Assembly (NCBI GenBank): GCA_041674485.1
Contig: JBAYVP010000325.1
Location: forward strand, 1-6,212
Direction of reading: 5' to 3'
Length of the DNA stretch: 6,212 nucleotides
Origin: JAGXQV01 sp041674485
GTDB lineage: Bacteria > Pseudomonadota > Gammaproteobacteria > Burkholderiales > Sulfuricellaceae
A program made the translations under genes and the position numbers. The notes under the pieces are model-generated. The model worked only from the letters and a program-made list of their open reading frames with translations, was not told the origin of the DNA and did not search any database. This document shows positions 1 through 6,058 of the stretch, piece after piece (position 1 is the first letter of the stretch; each line of letters begins with the position of its first letter).

Positions 1-9
1 CGGCTCTTA

Positions 10-91
10 GGTAGGGTGGATAAGCGAAGCGCATCCACCTGAACATTCCGAGACACCGTTCGGTGGATGCGCTTCGCTTATCCACCCTACC
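10..91. repeat. Perfect long palindrome (30-bp arms, 22-nt loop)
   Basis: Bases 10-39 are exactly reverse-complementary to 62-91, with a 22-base spacer (40-61) that does not pair. The arm reads GTAGGGTGGATAAGCG and continues to GCATCCACC. It is a form I recognise from memory as a common dispersed intergenic repeat of proteobacteria; copy number here was not checked. As RNA it would fold into a very stable hairpin on either strand. There is no run of T after either arm, so it is not a typical intrinsic terminator. Whether it is mobile, a protein-binding site or a transcript-end stabiliser cannot be told from one copy. Confidence 0.9.
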
Positions 92-127
92 CCCTGTTGG
101 GTTCCGGCTCGTCCGGATTAGGATAAT

Positions 128-398
128 CCTAGAAAGCTCAGTTGACCGCTTGCCAAGATGTGTAACATGGCGGTTCTAAACAACTTTGTCATCTATTTTG
201 CGTTCACCCATTTGGTGAGAAGGCTACGGGCTGGATTGCACGGTTTTCCGGGCGCATGGCTGCGTTGCAACTCCAAGAGAAGGCAATGGAATGACCATTC
301 CGCGTCGTTGCGCCTCTTGTGCCCAAGCCGTAGGCTGTCGGGTATGCCCTGCACCCGGAAAACCGCACACTCCAGCCCGTTCAACTGAGCTTTCTAGG
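128..398 (-). mobile_element. MITE-like non-autonomous element, complete, with 18-bp TIRs and 5-bp target duplication
   Basis: The left end (128-145, CCTAGAAAGCTCAGTTGA) is perfectly reverse-complementary to the right end (381-398). The element is flanked directly by ATAAT at 123-127 and again at 399-403, a classic target-site duplication. It is 271 bp and has no credible gene; the short open frames inside are repeat sequence. The interior holds a small hairpin (204-218, TCACC/GGTGA), another imperfect one (145-174, ACCGC/GCGGT) and a long imperfect palindrome (226-380). Ends starting CCTAGA with 5-bp duplications resemble IS1380-family elements such as ISEcp1, so mobilisation in trans by an IS1380-type transposase is a reasonable inference. 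No transposase gene is in the window. The strand given is relative to the second copy at 6077, which is in the opposite orientation. Confidence 0.87.
226..380. repeat. Long imperfect internal palindrome of the MITE
   Basis: Arms 226-260 and 346-380 are reverse complements over most of 35 bases. They share ACGGGCTGGA at the outside and CGGTTTTCCGGG further in, with mismatches between and after these blocks. At the centre GGAAT (288-292) pairs with ATTCC (297-301). On the arm side 316-344 is a 29-base segment missing from the second copy, and it carries its own AGCC/GGCT hairpin (326-336). The whole would form a cruciform or a long stem-loop RNA. Its function, if any, is unknown. Confidence 0.8.
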
Positions 399-460
399 AT
401 AATTTATTAGCGGTTTTGTGGTTTTTTGTCAGCCAACGATGAGCGCAGTGCGTGTGTACG

Positions 461-508
461 GGCGCCAGGCAATTTATCGCCGTAGGGACGGTCGGAGGTC
501 GCTCCTAC
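461..508. repeat. REP-like hairpin pair at the 3' end of the glycosyltransferase gene
   Basis: Two adjacent short palindromic segments lie here. GGCG (461-464) faces CGCC (478-481). GTAGG (482-486) faces CCTAC (504-508), with inner pairing interrupted by a mismatch. On the minus strand the second begins GTAGGAGCGACCTCC, which resembles REP-type intergenic repeats seen in gammaproteobacteria; this family match is from memory. The TAG stop of the upstream minus-strand gene (507-505) is inside the second hairpin. In transcript orientation it could act as a 3'-end stabiliser or weak terminator, but no U-tract follows. The rest of 399-460 shows nothing beyond an A/T-rich stretch. Confidence 0.5.
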
Positions 509-3273
509 CCGTAATTTTCTCCCGCCCATTTCTTGAACATTTCCCGATACGCCGTTTCCACTTTACGGGCGAATCCGGCTTCGTCCATCAGCGGGCCGGT
601 TGCCATTTCCTCTCGCAGTCCGGCGCGCAGGCGCATAAGTTCCGGTAGGTTCGAAGCCAAGGCTACGGCGATTTTTATATAGTCGTCTTCGGTGCGGGCG
701 ATTAACGCAGGATGTCCAACTCCTTCCAGCACCGAGCTGCCCAGCCGTCCAACGCTGGGGCGTCCTGCCAGGGTGACGAAGGGGATGCCCATGTATAGGG
801 TTTCGAACAAGGTTGTCCCGGAGTTATGGGGGAAGCAGTCCAGGCCGATGTCCAAGCCGCGCAGCACGTCCCACGGCGGGCTGTGGTAGCCGATTTCCAG
901 GCGTTCCCGCGCGATTCCGTGGGCGGCGAATTTTTCCGCCAGCAGCGCTTGCATGGTGGCGTCCCGGAAGTCGCTGCTGTCGATTACCAGCCGCGCGCCT
1001 TCCACTTGCTGCAATATCTTCGACCATATCCGTATGGTGTGGCGATTGATGCGTATCGCCCGCGTCAGGGCGCCAAAGGTGACGTATCCGCGCGTCGAGG
1101 CCGGCAAGGGGCTGACCGCGCCCATGCCTTCCGCCGGACGGTAAACATAACCGGGCGTTTCCAGCCGCCAGGGGGTTTCCGCGAACAGTCCTTCGCTGCC
1201 TGCCGGGGCGGCCACCGCATCGGTCAGCAGGTAATCCACCGCCGAGAGGCCGGTGGTGTAGCCGAATCCCAGCCAGGATAAAGACACCGGCGCGGGTTTG
1301 CGGGCGAACACCGCCAGCCGGTTTTTGGCTGTGTGCCCGGCCAGGTCGATCAGGATGTCGATTTGGTGGTCGCGTATCGTTTGCGCCATATCGTCGTCGC
1401 TCAGCCCGACGGTGTCGTGCCAGTGGTCGGCGAATTGGCGGAAACGGGTGGTGTATTCGTCCTCCCGTTTCACTTCGGCATAGCAGAATATTTCCACCTG
1501 CGACTTGTTGTGGTTGGCGAGGAGCGGTGCTGCGAAATAAGCCACCGCGTGGCGACGGAAGTCCGGCGAGACATAGCCGACTCTCAGGCGGCGATTGGCA
1601 TTCCGGTCGTTGCCATGAGGACGCCATTTTTCCCGCAGGGGCAAACCGAAGCGCGCGTCGTATTCCCGGTACGCGGCGAATATTTCCTCACTGCTTTTGT
1701 CCGGGTGGTAGTTGAGGGTGAATAGCAGGTTGCCGTGCGCCTCGGCAAAATCCGGTTTTATCTCCAGCGCGTGGCGGTAGCTCGCCAGCGCATCGTCAAA
1801 AAGCCCGAGGTCTTTCAGCGCGTTGCCCAGGTTGCTATGCGTTTCGGCCAGGTCGGGTTTGATTTCCAGTGCGCGCCGGTAGCTTGCCACCGCGTCGGTG
1901 CATTGCCCGAGGTCCAGCAGGATGCTGCCCAGGTTGCTGTGCGCTTCGGCAATATCCGGTTGGAGCGCCAGCGCGCGGCGGCAGCTTGTCGCCGCGTCAT
2001 CAAGTTGCCCGAGGTCTTTCAGCGCAAGCCCCAGGTTGCTGTGCGCTTCTGCGAGATCGGGCTGGATAGCCAGCGCGCGGCGGTAGCTCGCCACGGCTTT
2101 ATCGATCTGCCCAAGCCCGCGCAGGACGAGTCCCAAGTTGCCGTGCGCCGCGGCATAGTCGGGTTTGATTTCCAGCGCTTTGGCATAGCTCGCCGCAGCA
2201 GCGTCGAGTTGCCCCAGTTCTTTCAGCGCATTGCCCAGGTTGTAGTGCGCCTCGGCATAATCGGGCTTGATTTCCAATGCACGGGTGTAGCTTGTCACCG
2301 CGCCGTCGAGCTGCCCGAGATCGCGTAGCGCATTGCCCAGGTTGTAGTGCGCCATCGCGAAGCCGGGTTTGATCTCCAGCGCCCGGCGGTAGCTCGCCAC
2401 CGCGCCGTCGAGTTGCCCGAGATCGCGCAATGCGCTTCCCAGGTTGCTGTGCGCCTCGGCGTAATCGGGTTTGATTTCCAGCGCTTTGGCATAGCTCGCC
2501 AGTGCGCCGTCGCGTTGTCCCAGAGCTTGCAGCGCCACGCCCAGGTTGTAATGCGCCTCGGCAAATTGGGGGTTGATTTTCAGCGCGCGCCGATAGCTTG
2601 CCACTGCGCTATCGAGTTGCCCGAGGTTTTTCAGCGCATTGCCTAAATTGCTGTGGGTGTCCTCATCATCGGGCAAGTGTTGCGCCGCGTTGCGCAATGC
2701 GGCCAGCGCATCCTTGCCTTGTGCTTGCAGAGAGGCGCTCAGCGCCTTCCAGGCAAAGCCGGAGTGCGGATAGCGCTCGACCAATAAGCGCGCAAGGCTT
2801 TCCATTTCAGCATGGCGTCCGGCATTGAACAGCGCGAACAGCCGGTTCATTTCGGCAGGCGCCGGCGCGCCCCCCAGTGCGGGATGATTCGGCGCGGCTG
2901 CGGCTGCGGCTTTATCGCGCAGGGCAAGCGCCGCCGGGGAATTGAGGCCGTGCCGCATTGCAGTCTGGACGACCGCCAGCGCGTCCCCGGCTTGGCCGGA
3001 CGCCAGCAGCGCATCGGCATACGACAACCAGTAATCCCCTTGAGAAGGATTGGCTTCCAGCGCGGCTTTCAGGTGAGGCAAGCCGCTTGCGGGTTGGCCT
3101 GTCTGCCCCAGCAGCACACCCAGATTATGGTTGGCATCCGGGTGAGCGGGTTGGACTTGCAGGATAGCGCGGTATATCGGCTCTGCCTCTTGCCACCGCC
3201 CTGCTTGATGATGTGCGACCGCCTGTTGCAAAGCCGCGTTGAGAAGCAAGGCAGTGGGGTCAACGGAAGTCAT
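505..3273 (-). CDS. TPR-repeat GT41 glycosyltransferase (SPINDLY/O-GlcNAc-transferase-like), 922 aa
   Basis: This is a predicted cytosolic enzyme that would move a sugar, probably GlcNAc from UDP-GlcNAc, onto protein Ser/Thr. Residues 14-112 are degenerate TPRs, 121-140 an Ala/Pro-rich linker, 141-202 further degenerate TPR, and 203-508 nine consecutive 34-residue TPRs (pattern AEAHxNLGxALxxLGQ). Residues 509-922 match the GT41 catalytic region. Recognisable blocks are LRVGYVSPDFRRH (563-575; the His aligns with human OGT His498), PAPVSLSWLGF (660-670), DYLLTD (680-685), FGALTRAIRIN (733-743) and SGTTLFETLYMGIPFVTL (818-835). Arg741 stands where human OGT has Lys842. There is no signal peptide or membrane segment. 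The ATG at 3273 is the only good start: upstream in-frame codons give no usable start before a stop, and the next Met is far downstream. No Shine-Dalgarno is visible. The gene is 162 bp downstream of the dioxygenase gene on the same strand. The acceptor protein is unknown; the family call is firm, the exact sugar is not. Confidence 0.93.
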   Translation of the reverse strand: MTSVDPTALLLNAALQQAVAHHQAGRWQEAEPIYRAILQVQPAHPDANHNLGVLLGQTGQPASGLPHLKAALEANPSQGDYWLSYADALLASGQAGDALAVVQTAMRHGLNSPAALALRDKAAAAAAPNHPALGGAPAPAEMNRLFALFNAGRHAEMESLARLLVERYPHSGFAWKALSASLQAQGKDALAALRNAAQHLPDDEDTHSNLGNALKNLGQLDSAVASYRRALKINPQFAEAHYNLGVALQALGQRDGALASYAKALEIKPDYAEAHSNLGSALRDLGQLDGAVASYRRALEIKPGFAMAHYNLGNALRDLGQLDGAVTSYTRALEIKPDYAEAHYNLGNALKELGQLDAAAASYAKALEIKPDYAAAHGNLGLVLRGLGQIDKAVASYRRALAIQPDLAEAHSNLGLALKDLGQLDDAATSCRRALALQPDIAEAHSNLGSILLDLGQCTDAVASYRRALEIKPDLAETHSNLGNALKDLGLFDDALASYRHALEIKPDFAEAHGNLLFTLNYHPDKSSEEIFAAYREYDARFGLPLREKWRPHGNDRNANRRLRVGYVSPDFRRHAVAYFAAPLLANHNKSQVEIFCYAEVKREDEYTTRFRQFADHWHDTVGLSDDDMAQTIRDHQIDILIDLAGHTAKNRLAVFARKPAPVSLSWLGFGYTTGLSAVDYLLTDAVAAPAGSEGLFAETPWRLETPGYVYRPAEGMGAVSPLPASTRGYVTFGALTRAIRINRHTIRIWSKILQQVEGARLVIDSSDFRDATMQALLAEKFAAHGIARERLEIGYHSPPWDVLRGLDIGLDCFPHNSGTTLFETLYMGIPFVTLAGRPSVGRLGSSVLEGVGHPALIARTEDDYIKIAVALASNLPELMRLRAGLREEMATGPLMDEAGFARKVETAYREMFKKWAGENYG
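1750..2667 (-). repeat. Nine tandem 102-bp repeats encoding TPR units
   Basis: The array encodes residues 203-508 of the glycosyltransferase as nine units of exactly 34 codons with no insertions. Units 3 and 4 are about three-quarters identical at the DNA level by hand count, and stretches such as the codons for DLGQLDGAV are nearly unchanged between them. This suggests expansion by unequal crossing-over or replication slippage, followed by moderate divergence. The length of the TPR superhelix, and so acceptor binding, could vary between strains. The array also explains the long open frames on the opposite strand here. Confidence 0.9.
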
Positions 3274-3275
3274 GG

Positions 3276-3304
3276 CGTATATGGGGGAATGGGAAATTTG
3301 CCAA
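3276..3304 (-). promoter_or_regulatory. Possible sigma-70 promoter of the glycosyltransferase gene
   Basis: On the minus strand TTGGCA (3304-3299) is followed after exactly 17 bases by TATACG (3281-3276), matching the -35 and -10 consensus at 5/6 and 4/6 positions. The -10 ends only two bases before the ATG at 3273, so transcription would begin at or just inside the first codons. That would imply a leaderless mRNA, which fits the lack of a Shine-Dalgarno, or that the match is fortuitous. The rest of the gap (3305-3389) shows no stronger promoter. Confidence 0.25.
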
Positions 3305-3389
3305 GGCGTGTGTACCAGGAAAAGCTACAATCCGCACGTTTCGTTTCCTAATCCCACCGCCAGCCTGCATTTGAAACAGTGATTTATGC

Positions 3390-3432
3390 CTTGCGCGGGG
3401 GCAATCAAACCGGACAATTTCCCCCGCGCAAG
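3390..3432 (-). terminator. Strong stem-loop just after the dioxygenase stop codon
   Basis: CTTGCGCGGGGG (3390-3401) is perfectly complementary to CCCCCGCGCAAG (3421-3432), with a 19-base loop. On the minus strand the stem begins three bases after the TAA stop (3438-3436) of the dioxygenase gene. The stem is GC-rich and should end or stabilise the operon transcript. The sequence after it (GGCATAAATCAC) has no U-run, so it is not a canonical Rho-independent terminator. It may instead protect the 3' end or only attenuate read-through into the glycosyltransferase gene. Confidence 0.6.
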
Positions 3433-3435
3433 TCA

Positions 3436-4344
3436 TTAAGCTTCGTTCACGCCGGTTCCTGCAATCCTGTCGAAGTAACGCGCCCGATACAGCAGGCGTT
3501 TTTTCCCCGGCGCATCGGTGAAACCGGCGCGGTCGTGCAGCACATTGTTGCAGATCAGCCCCATGCCGGGTTCGAGGCGGGCGCGGTAGATGTAGGGCAG
3601 GTCGCTTGCCAGCAGTTTTTCCAGGAAGGCCACAGCCGCCAGCGTGGTTTCGTCCTGTTTCCACACGATGCTGCGGGTGCGCGCGGTGTAGCGCATGTGC
3701 AGGTCGCCGCTTTGGGGATGGACGGCAAACACCGGACCGCTTTCGTCGGGGCGCGCCACGCCGCTTTCCTCAATGCGCGCGGGAATAGTCATCGCACCCG
3801 GCTGCATCAGCGCGCGGATAAATTCGGGATTCTCGTCGCGCATCAGCAGGTAGGCGATTTCATGGTCGAGCAGCGCATTTTCGCCGCCGGTCAAAGCACT
3901 TTGCACGCAATGCAGCAGCAACCCCCATATCCGCTGTTCCGGCTTGTTGTAATAGCCGTCGGTGTGCCATTTTATCGGGCGGTCGGTATAGGGGATGTAA
4001 TGCTGGTGCGCTTCGTCCGACTGCACCGTGAGCGAACTGAACCCGTCGCCGTCGGACAGCAGGTTGCTGTCCAGCCGCGTCAGGCCGAAGCGCGCGCCGA
4101 GCAAGCGGGGAATCGCCTTGTCGGAATCGCTGCCGGTCTTGCCGGCGTAAACCACCATGTTGGTTTTGCGACAGGAAGCCAGCATTGCCCGGTATTCGGT
4201 TTCCTTTAAGCGGCGCGGGTCGTTAATCTCGACCACGATCTGCCCGACCTGCGTCGGGTAGCCATCCAGCTTGCGCGCGCGCCATAGGCGGTAGCCGGCG
4301 TCGTTTTCCAGCGAAAACGGGGAAGTTGCGCTCATGTCAATCAT
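3436..4344 (-). CDS. TauD/TfdA-family Fe(II)/2-oxoglutarate-dependent dioxygenase, 302 aa
   Basis: This is a predicted cytosolic non-haem iron oxygenase that couples 2-oxoglutarate decarboxylation to oxidation of an unknown substrate. The iron-binding triad is visible as His127-x-Asp129 in KWHTDGYY and His270 in NNVLHDR. Arg283 or Arg287 in KKRLLYRARY is the likely 2-oxoglutarate-binding arginine. Other conserved-looking blocks are GGENALLDHEIAYLL (153-167), GPVFAV (203-208) and LHMRYTARTRSI (215-226). Length is normal for the family and no catalytic residue is missing. There is no signal peptide. The start overlaps the previous gene by 8 bp (ATG at 4344). A second in-frame ATG (Met4, 4335) lies one base past that gene's stop and is equally possible, as neither has a clear Shine-Dalgarno. 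Translational coupling to the upstream gene is likely either way. Substrate is not predictable; taurine use is not implied, since no sulfonate transporter is nearby. Confidence 0.9.
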   Translation of the reverse strand: MIDMSATSPFSLENDAGYRLWRARKLDGYPTQVGQIVVEINDPRRLKETEYRAMLASCRKTNMVVYAGKTGSDSDKAIPRLLGARFGLTRLDSNLLSDGDGFSSLTVQSDEAHQHYIPYTDRPIKWHTDGYYNKPEQRIWGLLLHCVQSALTGGENALLDHEIAYLLMRDENPEFIRALMQPGAMTIPARIEESGVARPDESGPVFAVHPQSGDLHMRYTARTRSIVWKQDETTLAAVAFLEKLLASDLPYIYRARLEPGMGLICNNVLHDRAGFTDAPGKKRLLYRARYFDRIAGTGVNEA

Positions 4345-4711
4345 TGTCGTGTGGTTTTTTCTTGCACGGAAACGCTTCTATCAATGCCGCCGTCACCAAT
4401 GCGCCGGCGGGCACATGCAAATCCCGCTGGTGGGTTTTCAAATATTTGGTCACCACGGTGCGCAACTGTGCTCTATCGGCTTTAGGCGGTGCGCAGTAAT
4501 AATATAGCGATGTTCCCATTAAGCCGTCCGACACGCCCATGATATAGCCTTCGTAAGCGCCGGCCTGGAAATCGCTCCCTTCGGCGCCACTGGGGGCTGT
4601 TCGCGCTTCGCTCCGCAGCATCATGCTGTTGATCTCCTGACCGGTAGGAGAATCGGCATAAGCCGGCAGGGAAAAAACCAGCACCCACAACAATGCGCTC
4701 AAAATTTTCAT
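4337..4711 (-). CDS. Small exported protein with Rap1a/Tai-type domain, 124 aa
   Basis: The start MKILSALLWVLVFSLPAYA is a typical Sec signal peptide with probable cleavage after AYA, before DSP. This leaves a mature periplasmic protein of about 105 residues. It shows the Rap1a/Tai pattern: EGYIMGVSDGL, then a Cys in YYCAPP, then QLRTVVTKYLKTH, then LVTAALIEAFPC. The two cysteines could form a disulfide. Rap1a/Tai proteins were described as immunity proteins against type VI amidase effectors, but the fold is widespread in exported proteins of unknown role. No effector or T6SS gene is visible here, so immunity is not supported. The start at 4711 is chosen because GGGAG (4724-4720) lies 8 bases upstream; an in-frame ATG at 4717 is only 2 bases from it. 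The gene follows the membrane-protein gene closely and its TGA overlaps the dioxygenase start. Confidence 0.85.
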   Translation of the reverse strand: MKILSALLWVLVFSLPAYADSPTGQEINSMMLRSEARTAPSGAEGSDFQAGAYEGYIMGVSDGLMGTSLYYYCAPPKADRAQLRTVVTKYLKTHQRDLHVPAGALVTAALIEAFPCKKKPHDND

Positions 4712-4719
4712 ATTCATCT

Positions 4720-4724
4720 CTCCC
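4720..4724 (-). promoter_or_regulatory. Ribosome binding site deciding the Rap1a-like start
   Basis: GGGAG on the minus strand is 8 bases before the ATG at 4711 and only 2 before the ATG at 4717. Normal spacing favours the inner ATG, which also leaves a well-shaped signal peptide beginning with Met-Lys. It is the clearest Shine-Dalgarno in the window. Confidence 0.65.
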
Positions 4725-4745
4725 GTTGAATTTTCACAAGTGCCG

Positions 4746-6032
4746 TCAGCTTACCAGTTTGACGTTTCTTCTGTAAACGCCATAGGCAAACAATAAATTC
4801 GTTTCCAACAGCAACATGGATGCGCCGAACGCCAGTGCGGCGGGATAGATCAGCGGCGGCAGCAGGGTGGATGCCGCCAGCAGCGGGGCTGCGGCGAAAT
4901 GCAGCCCCATCTGGCGGCGCATTTTTTTCTCCGGCAGGATTTCCTTCATGTTGGGAACTTTCGCCGCAGTGCCTACCATTAGGCTTTGCAAATGGAACCA
5001 GACGAGGAACGGCACGATTTTGTAGAGCATGCCGTTGACCACCGAAACCGCGAAACCGGCGATGAACAGCATCCCCAGCAGGAAAGGGTAGACTTGCCCG
5101 TCGCTAAGTTGCGGAATGAATTGCCCAACCAGCCACAGCGTCAGCGCCAGCAGCAGGGCGGCCAAACCGAAGCGCCAAAACAGCAGGGTCACGTCCGACA
5201 CTTTGCGACGGCGCTGTTTTTGCAGGCGCAAAGTGATCGCGGCGAACAGCGCGAAACCAAAAGCCGGCAACGCCCCGACGAATGGCGCATAGGCTTCCAT
5301 GCCACCCAGCATGAGCAGCGACCACGCCGCCAGCAGCGCAAACAAGCTACCCGCCAGCCAGGCGGTGAGCCGTTTGGGGAACGCCGGCGTCAACTGGAAC
5401 ATAGGCACTACCTGGTAGGAAACGCCGATCACCAGCAACCCGACCCAGCCCAGCAGCCCCCATGCCAGATGCAAGTTGGTGAACCGCACCCGCTCGGCCA
5501 GCCACCAGTTCCAGCCGTAATTGCTTGCCAACACCAGCCCCAGCGCGACGGTGAGCGCCAGTGCGATCAGCGCAAACTGCATACTACGGACGGTAGCGCC
5601 GGCGGAGGCGCGTATCAGGCTGTAACCGCTGGCGGCGACGAACAGCGCAAACCCCATCCCCAGCAAGCCCAGCGCCAGCCGCATCAGGCCGGGAGATGCG
5701 AGCAGGAAACCACTCGCCAGCGCCAATGTCCCCGCCGCCAGAAAACCGAAAACCGCCAGGGCAATCGCAACCGGTCGGGCAACCGGCACGCCCGCCACCA
5801 CCGGCAACATCTGGAACATCGCCCCCATCATCGTCATGCCGAGGAACCCCAGCGTCATCAGATGAGTGAGCGCCAAAACCGACGGCAGCCAACGGCTTAG
5901 CAACCATTCCGGCCCATGCCACAGCAGCACGGCTGCCGCCAGCACGGCGAACAACGGCGCGGCGAGAAAAAACCGGAAAGGCGCCAGGATAGGCGGCGCT
6001 TGATCGAAAGATAGGCCGGATTGGGGAGTCAT
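4746..6032 (-). CDS. Polytopic membrane protein, NnrS-/haem-copper oxidase subunit I-like, 428 aa
   Basis: An inner-membrane protein with roughly 12 hydrophobic spans. Approximate positions are 17-38, 50-80, 86-111, 116-139, 151-170, 185-209, 223-244, 248-268, 284-305, 313-334, 377-396 and 398-420, with a further hydrophobic stretch around 336-347. The N-terminal APFRFFLAAPLFAVLA resembles the FRPFFL opening of NnrS proteins. Histidines lie at helix positions suited to haem or copper binding: His57 (LTHLMTLGFLG), His188 (NLHLAWGLLGW), His347 (WFHLQSL) and His378. The motifs MFQMLPVVAGVPV (72-84) and VVPMFQLTPAFP (208-219) look like internal repeats. NnrS is linked to nitric-oxide and nitrosative stress in denitrifiers; this protein is at best a distant relative and many homologues are unnamed. 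The ATG at 6032 has no Shine-Dalgarno but the N-terminus fits the family. It is probably the first gene of an operon with the Rap1a-like and dioxygenase genes. Confidence 0.8.
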   Translation of the reverse strand: MTPQSGLSFDQAPPILAPFRFFLAAPLFAVLAAAVLLWHGPEWLLSRWLPSVLALTHLMTLGFLGMTMMGAMFQMLPVVAGVPVARPVAIALAVFGFLAAGTLALASGFLLASPGLMRLALGLLGMGFALFVAASGYSLIRASAGATVRSMQFALIALALTVALGLVLASNYGWNWWLAERVRFTNLHLAWGLLGWVGLLVIGVSYQVVPMFQLTPAFPKRLTAWLAGSLFALLAAWSLLMLGGMEAYAPFVGALPAFGFALFAAITLRLQKQRRRKVSDVTLLFWRFGLAALLLALTLWLVGQFIPQLSDGQVYPFLLGMLFIAGFAVSVVNGMLYKIVPFLVWFHLQSLMVGTAAKVPNMKEILPEKKMRRQMGLHFAAAPLLAASTLLPPLIYPAALAFGASMLLLETNLLFAYGVYRRNVKLVS

Positions 6033-6058
6033 CAGGGTAAATTTGTTCTCAGAAATAT

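Noticed and set aside
10..91. CRISPR-like repeats
   Set aside because: The two arms are inverted, not direct repeats, and there is only one spacer.
158..388. Open frames of 63-76 codons on both strands in the repeat region
   Set aside because: They lie wholly within the MITE palindrome, show no protein-like composition and have no ribosome binding site.
824..1627. 267-codon minus-strand open frame
   Set aside because: It is an off-frame shadow of the GT41 catalytic region, with Arg/Pro/Gly-rich low-complexity translation. The main frame matches the family throughout.
1735..2328. 197-codon plus-strand open frame
   Set aside because: It is antisense to the TPR array; its repeated protein pattern simply mirrors the 102-bp repeats.
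1750..2667. Tandem 102-bp array as a non-coding satellite or origin iterons
   Set aside because: Units stay exactly in frame and translate to canonical TPRs; no origin features are present.
3379..4209. 276-codon plus-strand open frame
   Set aside because: It is antisense to the dioxygenase gene, whose own frame has a complete Fe(II)/2OG motif set.
4986..5900. 304-codon Gln/Arg-rich plus-strand open frame
   Set aside because: It is the antisense of Leu/Ala-rich membrane helices, which typically gives long Q/R-rich frames; no start signals or family features.
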